Assembly: GCA_035235625.1 (NCBI GenBank)
Contig: CP141141.1
Location: 17,171,968-17,235,967, forward strand
Direction of reading: 5' to 3'
Origin: Saururus chinensis
Lineage: Eukaryota > Streptophyta > Magnoliopsida > Piperales > Saururaceae
Length of the DNA: 64,000 bases
Part shown: piece after piece, positions 28,401 through 41,325 of the stretch
Position numbering within the stretch: the first letter of the stretch is position 1
Layout of the letters: every line of letters starts with the position of its first letter
Program-made: the position numbers and the translations under genes
Notes under the pieces: model-generated
Told to the model about the DNA's origin: nothing
The model's database searches: none
What the model saw: the letters and a program-made list of their open reading frames with translations, nothing else

Positions 28401-31400
28401 AAGAGAGCTATTGTCTCGAGGTTTTAGGAAGCGCCAGAACTACCCACGGCCAAACAGGGGTGACACAGATTAACGCGGCAAAATTCGTGATCCACGGCGC
28501 ACACTAGAGGCAGTTGGGAGAAAGGTCGTGCCAACGAGTGGCAAGTGCAACCGAAGGTTCAGGCGTACACACTAAAATTCGACTAGCGGTTGAAAAATAC
28601 TCAACCGGTCACAAGACGTCGAAATCGGTCATGGACATCACCCAACGACATCGATTTTGCGTTTACAAAGGCCCACATAAGGGCAAAGGGCGTGGGGCGA
28701 CACTCGAGGATGGAGGAGAGGTGGTGGAGGACTCCGATGTCAACTCCAGATGATGGCAGAGCCATCCGAAGATCAGGCGGAGCCAAAGCGGCACCAAAAC
28801 CCTAACCTGCACGCGCGGTTACTTGCACACGCAGCCTAAGGGAGGGAGAAAGGGCTAGATGGTGTTGTCCCAAAGCTCGGAAGGGCGGTAGGGCCATGCC
28901 CAAGGGTGGCGACCAACAAAGACGGCATTTGCCATTGCCGTGTCGAGGTAGGCTTACTAGAGGCTAATCGGCGTTCGGCAAGGGTAAGATGGTGGTGCTC
29001 TGAATGGCGAGGTCAAACACATAACTGACAAAGGGGACGCATGGCTCATGTCAAAAAAAGAGGGGCGGTGCCGCACTAGGGTGGCCAACCATCTCTAGAC
29101 TGAGACCCACCAAACTACAAGGGTCCAGAGGAGACTCTACGGTAGCCCAAAACGGGTGGAAAAACCATGGGGCACGAAGGAGCAAGGGTTATTGGCGGCT
29201 CTGGCCGACTCCATCATGGCCCTAGAGGCTAGGAGGAGCTATCTCCGGCCAGAGGTAACAACCAAGGGTGGTGGCAACATGCCGATCAGACAATAGGAAG
29301 AGGAAGAGCAATCAGCTTGGTTTGTTTGGATGGAACACTACAACCGGGTGAGGGCATACCTAGTTCTGATTGAGCGGAGGGGGCCAAAAAGAACAATAGG
29401 GCGGTGGGGCTCAATTGAGGTGACAACCCTATCATCGCTAGCCCAAGTCTGGCCGGTCAAAGGTTGGCTCACGTCGGCACGTCCTCAATTTCTATCATAG
29501 AGGGAAACAAGGGCGGAAAGGTCTAGCCAAGGGAAACCAGCAAGGGCGGAGCGACCATGGGGGTGGCGGAGTTGGCTGGGGGTGGTCCTACCATCCTCAG
29601 CCCAAGGCTGGTCAGCAAGAGGCGAGCCGGAGGCTAGCTCTCACCGGCGTAGCCCCAAAGTCCGTCCCAGACAAAAACATGGGAGGATGGAAGCGTCTAG
29701 CTGGAGGAAAGAGGAAGGGTGGAGGTGGAACCGGGTAGGGAGAGGTGGCCCAAAGCCTTCGCTGGACCAAGGAGTTTTGGATCGAGTCCGGCCGGGGCAT
29801 CCAACGGCGACCGAAGCCGGCCAGCGAGCTCGATGGAAGGGGGTGGAAAAACAGGGGTAGAGGGGAATCTGAGGATGGGGTGGCGGAACGGAGGCCCCTG
29901 GGGCTAGGACGAGTGACCTCTCGCCGTTACCGGCCCATGGCAAAGCCTTGGCCGACCGGCCCACAACGGCGGCTCAACACAAAACACAGTGAGAGAGGGA
30001 GAGAGAGCTCACCGGGGGAAAACATAACTCAGGGGCCGGCGGAGCGGAATGAGGGTGGCCCTGCGGTCGCCGGCTCATTGCTAGCTGGACAGAGGCTGGG
30101 TGGAGTCCACCGTCCATCTTCGGTGCCGTCCAATCACAAGATAGAGAGGGTGAGGTGGAACAAGGAGAAAACAGAGGAGAGACGGAGCGGAGGGTGGAGC
30201 GGCAAGGGCAGAGGCCCCCTGCTGTTGCATGGCCAGGGCGGAGCTAGCTACACCGGCCCTACAGCCCACCGGTGGCTGGCGGCGGCTGGGATAGAGAGAA
30301 ACCGCGCGGGGGGGGGGGGTGGGGGTCATCAAGAAGCTACTGGATTGGGCTCGCCCGAGCCCAAGTCTTCTCATTTTTTCCTTATCCTTTTCTGCATCTC
30401 TAGTCCTTATCAATTTTCGCGTCGGAATGCGCATCCGGGCCTACGGCCAATGACTGAACCCCACACCCGAATACGGGTACAATTACCAAGGCCAATTACG
30501 CCGAAGCGTCACAATTTCTTGCAAAAAATGATCAGAAAATTGTAATAAAATTCTGGGATATTACAGGGAGTTCTAAATAATGAACTCTGTAAGTCCACAC
30601 ATAGATGTGTTCATACAACTCAAACATGAAGCATACAAAGATCGAAGTTGCATAATATAACAATCATGCACAACATATAACATCTTACCTCTCTTGCACT
30701 TACTTTTATACTTACAGTCATACTCGTACAACCCTTACACTTATAGTCTTACTCAAATCATTCTTACAGTCTTACTCGTACCATCTTACTCAAATTCTTA
30801 CTCTTATAGTCTTCCTCAGAAACATACGCTTACAATCTTACTCAAAAACATACTCTTACAGTCTTATTCTAAACATACTCTTATAGTCTTACTCAGAACA
30901 TACTCTTACAATCTTACTTGAAAACTTACACTTACAGTCTTGCTCAAAATCTTATAAACTTACTCAGAAACAAACATACATACTCACTCATACAGTCATA
31001 TACATACTATCGACCACTGAAGCTAATAAGATCCAGGGTCAAAATAGAAAGGAATATCACTGGTGCATCACTTTAACCTTCAGAGAGTGACTAGATGCCA
31101 TAGACTTTTTCGAAGGCAAAGCACACCTATGCTCATGGGGCACATGATCAAATACGTAAGAGCAATTCCATGATACTACTTACTTGAATGCACAAACAAC
31201 CACACTCTAGGGGCCATACAGTGCCAACTAAGGGCTATAATCATACAAGGCCACTCTTGGGCCAGAATCTTACAGTGCCACTATTGGGCAGAATCATACA
31301 ATGTTGATAAAGGGAAAAAAATATATAATACTCTTAATAAGCATCGAACGTTTGGGCTTAATACAACACATAAACAAAATAAAAAATATATGTTGCTCTA

Positions 31401-33560
31401 AATAGAGCTTCAGACGTCTGGGCTTAAATACAACACACAGACAACATCCCACAGGATAAACCCCATGACAAAACATGATAAATGCTCAGTAGACTCATTA
31501 TCAGCTAGCTCAAACACAAAACCCTCAGGTCTCAAACTTACAGTGCTATCATTAGCTTTGTTTATAATTCAAGATTGAAATAAAGTAATTTATGTTGTAC
31601 AATTATGCCAAAAATTCTTTCAATCTTATAGCCTTCTACTAACCAATCCGAAGCTGAGTCCGTTCTGAAACCATAGTTCGTAAGGGCAGAAGACTTCACT
31701 TAACCCATCCATCTCACAACATAGCTCACCATATACCAAATTCTTACATATTCATATAGTCGCCGCCATCTACCTTATGGCCAAAATATCTTACTCAGAT
31801 GTCATCAAATTAAGCTTCTTAGAGCCAACCTCAGTTATCACCCTCTTACTTATACCTCACTTATTGTTCTTACTTTTTCCTTCATAATATGTATGTTATA
31901 TTTGTCTTACTGAACCCCCAACGTATGCTCCAATCCAAATTAAACTCATTCCAATCCTCGCCCATCAACTTACATACTATGTTTTCCAACATACAGTTGC
32001 CAATCCACAACAATCCATACCAAACCTTTTGTCACCTCTTACTGTCCATCGCCCACACACATACACATATCCTACATACCAACATATATCCATCATACAT
32101 ACATATAACATACACATGATTCTATACATGGCTTACTAACATGCTCGCTAGCCATCACTAGCATACAAATAATCCACATGTATCAAACATACTTTTAGCT
32201 TACATGCATGTCATATGCATTTTTAAACATACCATATAATCATGCTTATATGCACATCATGCAATCATATCGTTATTTAATATCCAAAGCATTAATCACA
32301 GTCATAATATGCTGCTAAACACTTAAGGCATGCTATCATGAAATTACGAGTTCAAAACTCCCCTACCTCGTAATCCATGATGTTTGATGGCAAGCATACG
32401 GCGATGGCATCGTTGGCAACAGAGTTGGAGGCCAAAAGCATCACCTAGCTGAGAGAGTTGCTGTTCTGAGGTTTAATAAGCATCAGAAGTAATCATAGTA
32501 ATATAGGGGTAACCCAAGTCAGTGCGAAAAAATCTACAATCAATAGCAACTGACTAAGGGCAGCCAGGAGAAGGGTCGTGCAAACAAAAATATCAAGTGC
32601 GACCAGAAGTCGAGGTGGATTAATTGAAGGTTGGCAACGGCTAAAAAGCACTCGACCAGTTGCAAGACACCGAAATCGGCAGTGAACAACACCCAATAGT
32701 AGCGATTTCGTATCGATTACGACCCACATAAGTGACGGAGGGCGTGGGGCGACACTCGAGGACAAAGGAGAGGTGGAGGGGGCTCTAATGGTCAAATCAA
32801 TTTGGTGGTAGAGCCATCTGATGGTCAGGCGACACAAAAGCGGCACCTAAACCTTAAACTGCACATGCAGCTACATGCACATGCGGCCAAAGGGGAGGGA
32901 GAGAGGGCTGGATGGAGGTGGCCCAAGGCCCAAAAGGGCAGCATAACTAAGGCCCTGGTGGTAGCTAGCAGAGACGACAACATTGTCAATTGCCACCCAC
33001 AACCAAAACCAATGGTGTGGGTGACTATGCATCTAGCACGATCGAGTGCAAAGGGGTAAGGCTGGCCAAGGGTTAGCAAGGCCATCACCATGATAAGGCC
33101 AGCCAAAAACAGCCCATAGCTGCAGCACAAATGGTCCTCCTTAGACCACTTTACAATACAAGCATTGAAAAATGGGGTTCGACAGAGGGGAAAGTGGCCC
33201 ATTCCGGGCGGAGGCGGCTGGATCGAACTGGGTACAATGGAGTGGGACTGGGTACAGTGTTCCACCTCTGCTAGGTCGGGTAGAATGCACTGTGGCTGCC
33301 CTTGCTGGCCAGCGTCGACGGCGACGGGGAAACAAAACCAAACAAAAGAGAATGGTTCAGCATAAAAAATTGAGGAACAATAAGGCGGAGGGGGAATAGG
33401 AGGTCAATCCGGGCCTGGGGAAGCAGCCACCCACCTTTGCTAGGCCGGGGCGGAGCCAGATGAAGGTCTAGTTGACTAGTCTGGTATCCGGCTGGTGGCG
33501 GGGTCGCAACACCCAAAACAAACAAACTGAAAATGAGCCCACGACCCTTCATAATTTATC
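25498..33560 (-). mobile_element. Older LTR copy, split by a younger copy of the same family
   Basis: The left piece (25498-26025) starts with a decayed form of the family end (TATAATGCTCGGGATTTTTT against TGTAACGCCCGAGATTTTTC). It tracks the inner copy through AAACATCACACAT and CAGGCATCC to ATTTTCATACTTAGTAGG. After the insert, the older copy resumes at 30566 with GGGAGTTCTAAATAATGAAC. It then runs through TTACTCGTAC-type repeats and a GC-rich part homologous to 28300-28800. Its terminal TGTAATATCCC is not visible, so this end (about 33560) is truncated. No protein-coding capacity was seen. Confidence 0.7.
26026..30565 (-). mobile_element. Long solo LTR (4.54 kb) with perfect TSD GGGAG, nested in its relative
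   Basis: On the plus strand it begins TGTAACGCCCGAG and ends GGGATATTACA, with GGGAG at 26021-26025 and 30566-30570. Read on the minus strand it begins TGTAATATCCCAGA, like the LTR at 7645, which supports minus orientation. The middle holds TTACTCGTAC-type simple repeats (about 26750-26930) and CAGTGCCACTCTTGGGC repeats (about 27090-27210). A GC-rich block (about 28330-30470) opens long but meaningless frames, including a 266-codon one at 29745-30545. Either this is an unusually long LTR or a non-autonomous element with LTR-like ends. Confidence 0.8.
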
Positions 33561-34426
33561 ACTTTTGGTTATTTCACTTTTCATAATTTTTGGGAAAATT
33601 GATAAACACTTAATGGATTTCTTTGGTTTACAAATTTTACTTTTCTCACAGCACGACTACCATTGGAGCATGGATGATTGGCTCCCATTGGGTGTAATTA
33701 CCTATACTTTTAGAGGCAACAGTCTCATAGCAAGTAGTAGGGCATCTACAACAATGTCACAAAGGTGAATGGGCAAATGAAGATATACTAAGTTAAATGT
33801 GTAGAAAAAGCTTTGAACAAAGAACATGGGAAATAATGTCATAGATATATAAATATTTTAGCCAATGACATGGGCAAATGACCCTAACCAATAAATTCAA
33901 AATGCCCTACAACATTTTATATAACATTCAAATTAATATAACAAAGTCACCTGATTTAATCTTAATAAAAACAATAACAGTGGAAAAGATCATCTAAATT
34001 ATGATAACCAACGGATTCAACAATTGGAGTTGATCTAAATACTATGTAATCACCCTCCTTTCCCATTCCAGGCCTCCGACCCCACTATTTAATAAAAATT
34101 ATTTTTTAAAATAAAGATATTAATATGGAGAGTAAGCTAGCAGCTTTAGTAAGGGTTTTTCTAATATGAGATGGAAGGAGTAGTAAATATCCATGAGTAT
34201 GTAAACTATTTGTGTAGTCTTAGCTATAATAACAACTATAGTGTTGCTTATATTATCTTTTTTTTAATAAAGTAATATGGTCATATCAAAAGAATGGTTA
34301 TTTCACAGCTCATTCTCAACACAATATGTTAACCAATCTAAAAAATAAAGACACCTTTCTTAATGTGTAGCGTGTGTCTTAGTCCATCCGTCAAAGAATT
34401 ACATAACGTAATCGTAAACGTGGTTT
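33561..34426. other. Unassigned AT-rich DNA
   Basis: I see no gene. A GGGCATCTACAACAATG text at about 33738 resembles the start of some small inverted-repeat transposons, but no matching opposite end was found. Confidence 0.4.
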
Positions 34427-34439
34427 TTAAGGAGCATCT

Positions 34440-34640
34440 AATCAGCCCAGCCCAGCCCAGCCCATACCCCGATCAACAAATCAGAAAAGCCCGGATACGG
34501 TAAGCCCAATTACGGGCCCACTTGATAACATCCCAAAAAGTGGACGATAAGCCCAATTCCATTCCACCGCAATAAACGAGCCCAATTCCGTCTAATATCC
34601 ATTTATGAACCCTGGGCCGAACTGCCCTTAGTTTACAAAG
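34440..34640 (+). promoter_or_regulatory. GCCCA-rich (site II-like) region upstream of the CDC5-like locus
   Basis: At least ten GCCCA or TGGGC cores lie in about 200 bp, including AGCCCAGCCCAGCCCAGCCC at 34446-34465, several AAGCCCAATT/AGCCCAATTCC and CTGGGCCG. TGGGCY/GCCCA elements are typical of promoters of plant housekeeping and proliferation genes. The cluster ends about 320 bp before the ATG at 34954. Confidence 0.5.
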
Positions 34641-34917
34641 AGCAACAAAAAAAAACAAGCCCAACACCGTGAAAATAACTCCATAAACCTCATTATAAAT
34701 TTATGAGTTCAATGGGTACTGAAAAAATTATTGGGGTACAAATAGACATATTCTTTTCTAAAACAGTCACCGACTTCCTTAGCTCAAAACGGGGAAACTT
34801 CCCACCCGGGGGATGCCTCAAAACTCTGCAAGCAAAAGCATCCCTACAAATTATTACCTCCGTCTTCCGACGACTTATCTTTGGTTGCAGACTTCTATTT
34901 GTGTGTTGTTTATGTAG

Positions 34918-35880
<963 letters not shown>

Positions 35881-35984
35881 GTTTCAACATCTTCGGCTGG
35901 AGGTTGGGTATGATCAAACTGAATCTTTTGATGTGTTATGAGAAGATCATGTTGTCTCCAAATCACTGTGTGTTCCATAACACA

Positions 35985-36330
35985 GGCGTTTAGTGATTTC
36001 TCCTTGCTAGTTTTAATTTTTTTTGTCAAAATTGATCTAGTGAACTTTCAAAATGTAGATATTTTGAAATTAATTTTTTTTGTATTTTAATATACTGGTA
36101 AAATTAACTCTAGAGTTTTTCACTAACTACTTGTGTCTCATACTACATTTGTTTGGTGGTTACTCTTAGATAGTTTTACCGTCTTTCAAAATAATTTTTT
36201 TTCTTAACCAAATATATTTTTCAGAAACAGACAATTCGCAATCAAATTTTATTTTAATACTTCGGTAGAATTAATCATAGAATCATCCACTAACACCTCA
36301 TGTTTCATGTCATGGGTGTTTGGTGGTTTC
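35985..36330. repeat. Diverged tandem duplication cut by an LTR
   Basis: Text around TTTGGTGGTTACTC...CTTTCAAAATAATTTTTTTT (about 36150-36210) recurs as TTTGGTGGTTTC (36319-36330), interrupted by the LTR. It resumes as TCTTTGGAAACTC...CTTTCAAAATAGTTTC at about 37401-37440. Preceding parts (TTTTAATA, GGTAAAATTAA or GGTAGAATTAA) also match. Units are roughly 190-200 bp. Confidence 0.65.
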
Positions 36331-37396
36331 TGTCATACTCAACACATGCCTTACCTAAGCCGAACCTGGTCCAAGGGTAGGTTGAAGCGCACAAGGGTGA
36401 CAAAGTATCGAATTACGGAAGACTTGACCCCTTAAATGAGTATAACATAAACGGAGTAGCACACCACTTTATTTTTGTACAAGAGAAAATACAATCATAC
36501 CATCTGCTCTGGATATAGTCCGATTTTTTAAATGGAAACCTAGGGCATTAACCCACCCTAGACATAATCTGATTTCCTAAACGGAAACTAAGGGTGTTGG
36601 GGTAGTCAGCCCCCTGGACAATTTACAAAAGAATGTTTGATTTCCTTAAAGAAACCTAAAGCAACCTACTTACACTCGACAGTCCTAGCCGGGAGCGTTC
36701 GATCTCATAACGAAGACCTAAAGTAGTGTGTTTACCTTAGACATCTCTTCCGGTGGAGAGAGTCCGATTTTTATGAAGGAAACCTAGAACACGTAAGTAG
36801 CCGGTGCACAAGGGCATATTACACTGGATTCTCAGAGTCGAGATGACTATTAAGAAAGAGAAAAATCAAGACTAATCTTACCTTAATCAACCTTTCCTCT
36901 TATGGAATGGGGATTAGGGCCTCTTAGCCTCTAGATTCAAGCCCTTCCTAAATGGGAATGAGGCTGTAACTTTCTATTTATAGTAAGTCATGGGGTATAC
37001 CTAATATGAAATTGAAGTACGAATAGAATTTACTACTAAAAATGAGTAATTTATTTATTTTGAGTCCAAAACGAAGTTTAATTTTTTTTGAAACACTTAA
37101 ATGCTGAAATAAGATGGGTTTTGGGTCTTGTGGGACACATCATCCTAATTTATGAATGTGGGGCCCACAGCAGGACCCGTGCCCTAATTTTTTTAAAAAA
37201 ATTGCTAAAAATTCTAAAAAAAATTGAATTGACTTAGTTTAACATAAAAACCAATAAAATAAAGAAAACATTGACTAAAACCATCATTAACCATCTTAAA
37301 TCCTAAAGCAAGTCAAAATGACAAAATTAACACTAAAACCGCATAATAACAATAAATTTAATCAAAGAAACCGATTTAGGATTTAGGGATCTTACA
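36331..37396 (-). mobile_element. Solo LTR (1.07 kb) with perfect TSD GTTTC
   Basis: It begins TGTCATACTC and ends GGGATCTTACA on the plus strand, with GTTTC at 36326-36330 and 37397-37401. It is a shorter relative of the LTR at 43803-46764: both open with CC(C/T)...GCCGAACCTGGTCCAAGGG or CGAGCTGAACCCAGTCCAGGGG, followed by CGCAC(A/G)AGGG(T/C)GACAA. Both end in a CCGGTTTAG/CCGATTTAG...TTACA stretch. A TATA box read on the minus strand, CTATAAATAG (about 36985-36976), indicates minus orientation. Confidence 0.9.
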
Positions 37397-37401
37397 GTTT
37401 C

Positions 37402-38268
37402 TCTTTGGAAACTCCACTATCTTTCAAAATAGTTTCACTCACATAGATTTTTCAAGCCATTCAAAACTGAATATCGAAATATGACAAATTCAAAATTGAA
37501 GTCACTTAAAACACTTTCAAAACTCATGTAACGAATTCAGAACATATATTTCTGATTAATTTAAATTCAAAATTGGAATTCGTATAAAAACCTGATGGAG
37601 TGGATTCATACAGAAATTTTAAATAATTTCTTATTTGGAATCAAAATTCATAAAATCGATATTCGCATCAAATCCATTACCACACATAGAGGACAAAAAT
37701 TTTAAATCACTTTTATTCAAAATCAGAAGTCATAAACTCGATGTTCGTATTAAATCTGATGTCACGCATGCAAAACAGAATGTTCACAATTGGAGTTCAT
37801 ATTAAATCCAATGTCACACATAAAAAATAGAATGTTCACAATCGGAGATTATATTAAATCCGATATCACACATGCATAATAGAAAGTCCACAATCGATGT
37901 TTGTATTAAATCCGTTGTCACACATATAGAATGAAAAGTCCAAAATCGGAGTTTGTATAAAATCAAATGTCACGCATGCAGAATGACAAGTTCAAAATTG
38001 GAGTTCGTATTAAATCCAATGTCACACAAAAAATTCACGTTCAGAGTTTGTATTAAATCCGATATCTCGCATGTAGAATGACAAGTTTAAAGTCGGAGTT
38101 CATATTAAATCTGATATAACACTCGCAAAATGGAAATTTCAAATCAAATCGGAATTTGAATAAAATCAATTACAGCACATGCAAAATAGACATTTCCAAA
38201 TTAATTCCGATTTAAACAAAGTGGAATTCGAATTAAACAAAACATTTTCCTCTCACGGACAAAGCAAA
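37402..38268 (-). repeat. Leader region with 52-bp tandem array next to a primer-binding site
   Basis: From about 37650 to 38200 a unit with GGAGTTCGTATTAAATCCGATGTCACACATGCAGAATG variants repeats about every 52 bp (near 37740, 37793, 37845, 37897, 37949, 38000, 38043, 38095). It lies between a retrotransposon primer-binding site and where gag would start, so it is probably the 5' leader of the element whose LTR is 38283-40711. No gag or pol was found. Confidence 0.7.
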
Positions 38269-38280
38269 GCTCCGATACCA
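38269..38280 (-). other. Retrotransposon primer-binding site (initiator tRNA-Met type)
   Basis: The minus strand reads TGGTATCGGAGC two bases after the LTR end GGGTGTTACA. It matches the plant initiator-Met primer site TGGTATCAGAGC at 11 of 12 positions. This fixes the element as minus-oriented and identifies 38283-40711 as its 5' LTR. Confidence 0.85.
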
Positions 38281-38282
38281 TT

Positions 38283-40711
38283 TGTAACACCCCAGCCAGA
38301 GATGCGACTAGAGTTGGGGGCCATACTCTGGGTTACATTTTTAAACGCCAACCAGGAGTGGCGGAGTCTGAGTGCAAGAGCCATAACATTCCTCTACGTG
38401 TTATAGAGTTTTAGCGCTCCATATGCCAGAACAAACCTATTTTTATATCTAATTTAGATTGAGCCAACGTTGTCACGTCATTGGTTGCTTACGTACGTAG
38501 TGGATAACATCTACAATGTTATTCCAATGTCACTTCTCTGCTCCCAGGCAAGTCATTAACCTCTCAAAAGGTTTTAGTATCACATTGGCCTGTTAATTTC
38601 ATCCACGCAAATGTCAGGCGGTACGCTCATAAAGATATTTCCGTCTTTTTTTCTAGGGCTTCTCTGAACTTTAAGGGGTCCAAAACTAATCTCAGAATTA
38701 CACCTTGACATTATGAACCCGAGGTAATTTTCTTGCCGTTCAACGGGGTAGTAAACCCCTTGAACCGACCCCGGTTCAATTAACTGTCTTACCTTAACCC
38801 TAGGGGTAAAATAGTTAATTATCTAATTACTGGGATTTTTCCCGACCTTGTAGCTTGATCCTAATTTAGGATACTCACTAGAATCTTGCTGGGATTTTTC
38901 TTAATTTTCAAATCCACTCATAAGCCCCTGAACTGGAGCCCCGAAGTCTGGTCACTAATCATTATTAGTCTACACGTCAACCACAAGGGTAAACTGGTCA
39001 TTTCACAGACTCTAAGATTTTTCATCAATCTGAAACTTGGTCAAGACACTCCTAACCCTCTCTAGATACATTAGTAATTTTTTTAAAATTTATATGACAC
39101 CTATACCCTCCTGAACCATACCCGGTTCAATGATAATCTTTTTTTTAATAAACCAAACCGGGTAAATACGACCCGTGAACCGGTCGTCTTCAACCTTTTG
39201 CGCCAAAAACAGAGCAGTGAATGCTCTGTTCTCCATCCACTAGAGAACACTCATATGATCAACAAATTTATATAAATCATACAATAAACATGGATGATAG
39301 CAGTCATACTTCAAATCACAATTCTATCAATTAAAATACAAAACTTTCTAGCATATGATATGCAATCAATTAAACCCTCCACAAAAATCCTAAGAAGGTC
39401 GGATAATGCAGAGCAGTCATATTACACCTAAAACCAGTCTTGATGAGAAACATACCTTCATTCTATCCCTCAACTTATTTCGGAATAGCACTAATCATAG
39501 TCCAACTCACTTTCTTTTGCCCATACAACCCGTGCGGTTACAAATCCAATGAGTTCATCACTTTGTTGTTTTCATGGTCTTTTATGTAGATTGGCAAAGA
39601 TTTCTCAAAGTGGTGGAGATTCTCTTTTTCTGCTGAATTTCTCGTTCTTCCCAGAACTGAAAATTAGGTCTCCTATTTATCTCATGCTGCCAACGATAAC
39701 GAGCATCACCAAACATGAGAACCAGGAATCCCGGGAGCAAGATAACAGGGACCTTAGTTATAGGTTGCACCTCTTCATCTTGTCCACTAATATCATCAGC
39801 ACCGGTTTCTTTGGCAACCCGTGTAAAATGCATCACACCAAGAGACTCTAGAGACAATAGCAATTCCATCCTCGAAGCACAAGAGATCGACGTGACCGCA
39901 AATACCCTCACCTGAGTGTTGTAAGGAAACCCTAAAACGAGCAGCTTCGCCAATTAAGCCAGTAAACTCAATTGCCCAGTTTGGAAGATCCCCAAACCGC
40001 ATAGCCTGATTATCAGAAGCTTGAGTGAACCAGGCCTATTTGATAAAAGAGAGAAGTGAAGACTGCCGATCAGGAGAAAGTAAGTCCATGCATAGTCACA
40101 AGCCAGCCACTTCCTCGATGTATTCCCAATTGGTTTTTTTTTATCAGCAAGAGCAAGAAGACGGATTTAATCATCGTAGTCTTCAACTCTCTCTGACGAA
40201 CTCCCGAATACCCATCTCAAAACTCTTTTCTTGATCTTCCGCCATCACCTAGCCTCTCTGGCGGTTCTTCCCCAGCCAAATGTTATTTTTTTTCTATTAG
40301 CCCTAATTAGCCTTTTTATAGATATGGGGATTAGAGCTCCTAATCCCCTTAAAAGTTGGGATAATCTTCCTCAATTAAGCCACCTAATTAGGCCTCTAAA
40401 ACATAATTTCGCAATTCTAATTAATCGGGCCTGCAAAATGACTTAAATGACCCAAATATACATTTAAAGTGGGTAAACAGGCCCTATACGATATGTTCAA
40501 CTTTGAACAGTAGTATCTCTCTTATCTGAACTCCGATTCATGCGATCTTGGTGGCATTTCGAAGTTCTTTCTGACTACTTTCTAATCACATAAGTTTCAG
40601 CCACAAATACTATCTAGGGATGAAGTTATTCTACTGAGAAGGTCAAAGGGTTAAACACTCTATTTTCCACATATTTAATTTTTGAAAGCTAGGAAAATTT
40701 GGGATATTACA
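38283..40711 (-). mobile_element. 5' LTR (2.43 kb), inverted relative of the LTR at 7645
   Basis: Read on the minus strand it starts TGTAATATCCCAAATTTTCC and ends GGGGTGTTACA, followed by the primer-binding site. It aligns with 7645-11047: AAAGTAGTCAGAAAGAACTTCGAAATGCCACCAAGAT against AGAAAGTAGTCAGAAATAGCTTCGAAATGTCACCAAGA, GGGCCTGTTTACCC, TTTTAGTATCACATTGGCC, and CTACGTACGTAAGCAACC. No matching 3' LTR was found in the window, so the element is incomplete. The frames near 39549-39953 are not genes. Confidence 0.8.
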
Positions 40712-41325
40712 GAACTTCCCCTTTACCTAGAGACGCTTCTCACTTTTTATGCCCAAGGGCTATGGACAGAACCTCCCCTTTACCCGAAGACGCTTCTTAC
40801 TTTCTGCTCTCATAGGCAGCTAACAGAACTTCCCTTTTACCCAAAGATGCTTCTCACTTTTTATGCCCAAGGGCGATAGATAGAACCTACCTTTACCCAA
40901 AGGCACTTGTCTCTCTAAGTGCCCGTAGGCGACGGACAGAACCTCCCCTTAACATGGGGACATTTCTCTCACTCTAAATAGATAAAATTGAATTTAAAAT
41001 AACTCAAAAATAGGAGAAAACCTCTATACCTTGACTTTTTTCACATTAGAGCTCTCAAATCACAAAACCAGCATTGCCACAGCTTCCGACACGTTCAATT
41101 GAGGTAAGAATGCCTCTTGAACTACTTAAATTGGACTTAAGATGACTTGAGAAATCAACCTTGTCATAATGTCTGACACGTTCAATTTAGCTAAGAACAC
41201 TTTTTGAATAACTCGAATCGGACTTATAACGAGTGATAAATAGAGAAAAGAAGTTTATGGATGTGTCTCCCCAGAATCGGAAAACTAGACACTATTTATA
41301 GGAAAATTAGATAGACATGACATGT
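40712..41325. repeat. LTR fragment with 60-70 bp tandem repeats
   Basis: GACGCTTCTCACTTTTTATGCCCAAGGG-type units repeat four to five times at about 40715-40960, each followed by ACAGAACCTCCCC. A minus-strand TATA-like CCTATAAATAG lies at about 41303-41293. It looks like part of yet another LTR, with neither end defined. Confidence 0.55.

Noticed and set aside
29745..30545. 266-codon open frame on the plus strand
   Set aside because: It lies in the GC-rich part of a solo LTR, overlaps other open frames on both strands, is Arg/Gly/Pro-rich with no domain, and runs to the LTR end. GC-rich DNA lacks stops by chance.
33738..33910. Small MITE starting GGGCATCTACAACAATG
   Set aside because: No matching inverted end or target duplication was found nearby.
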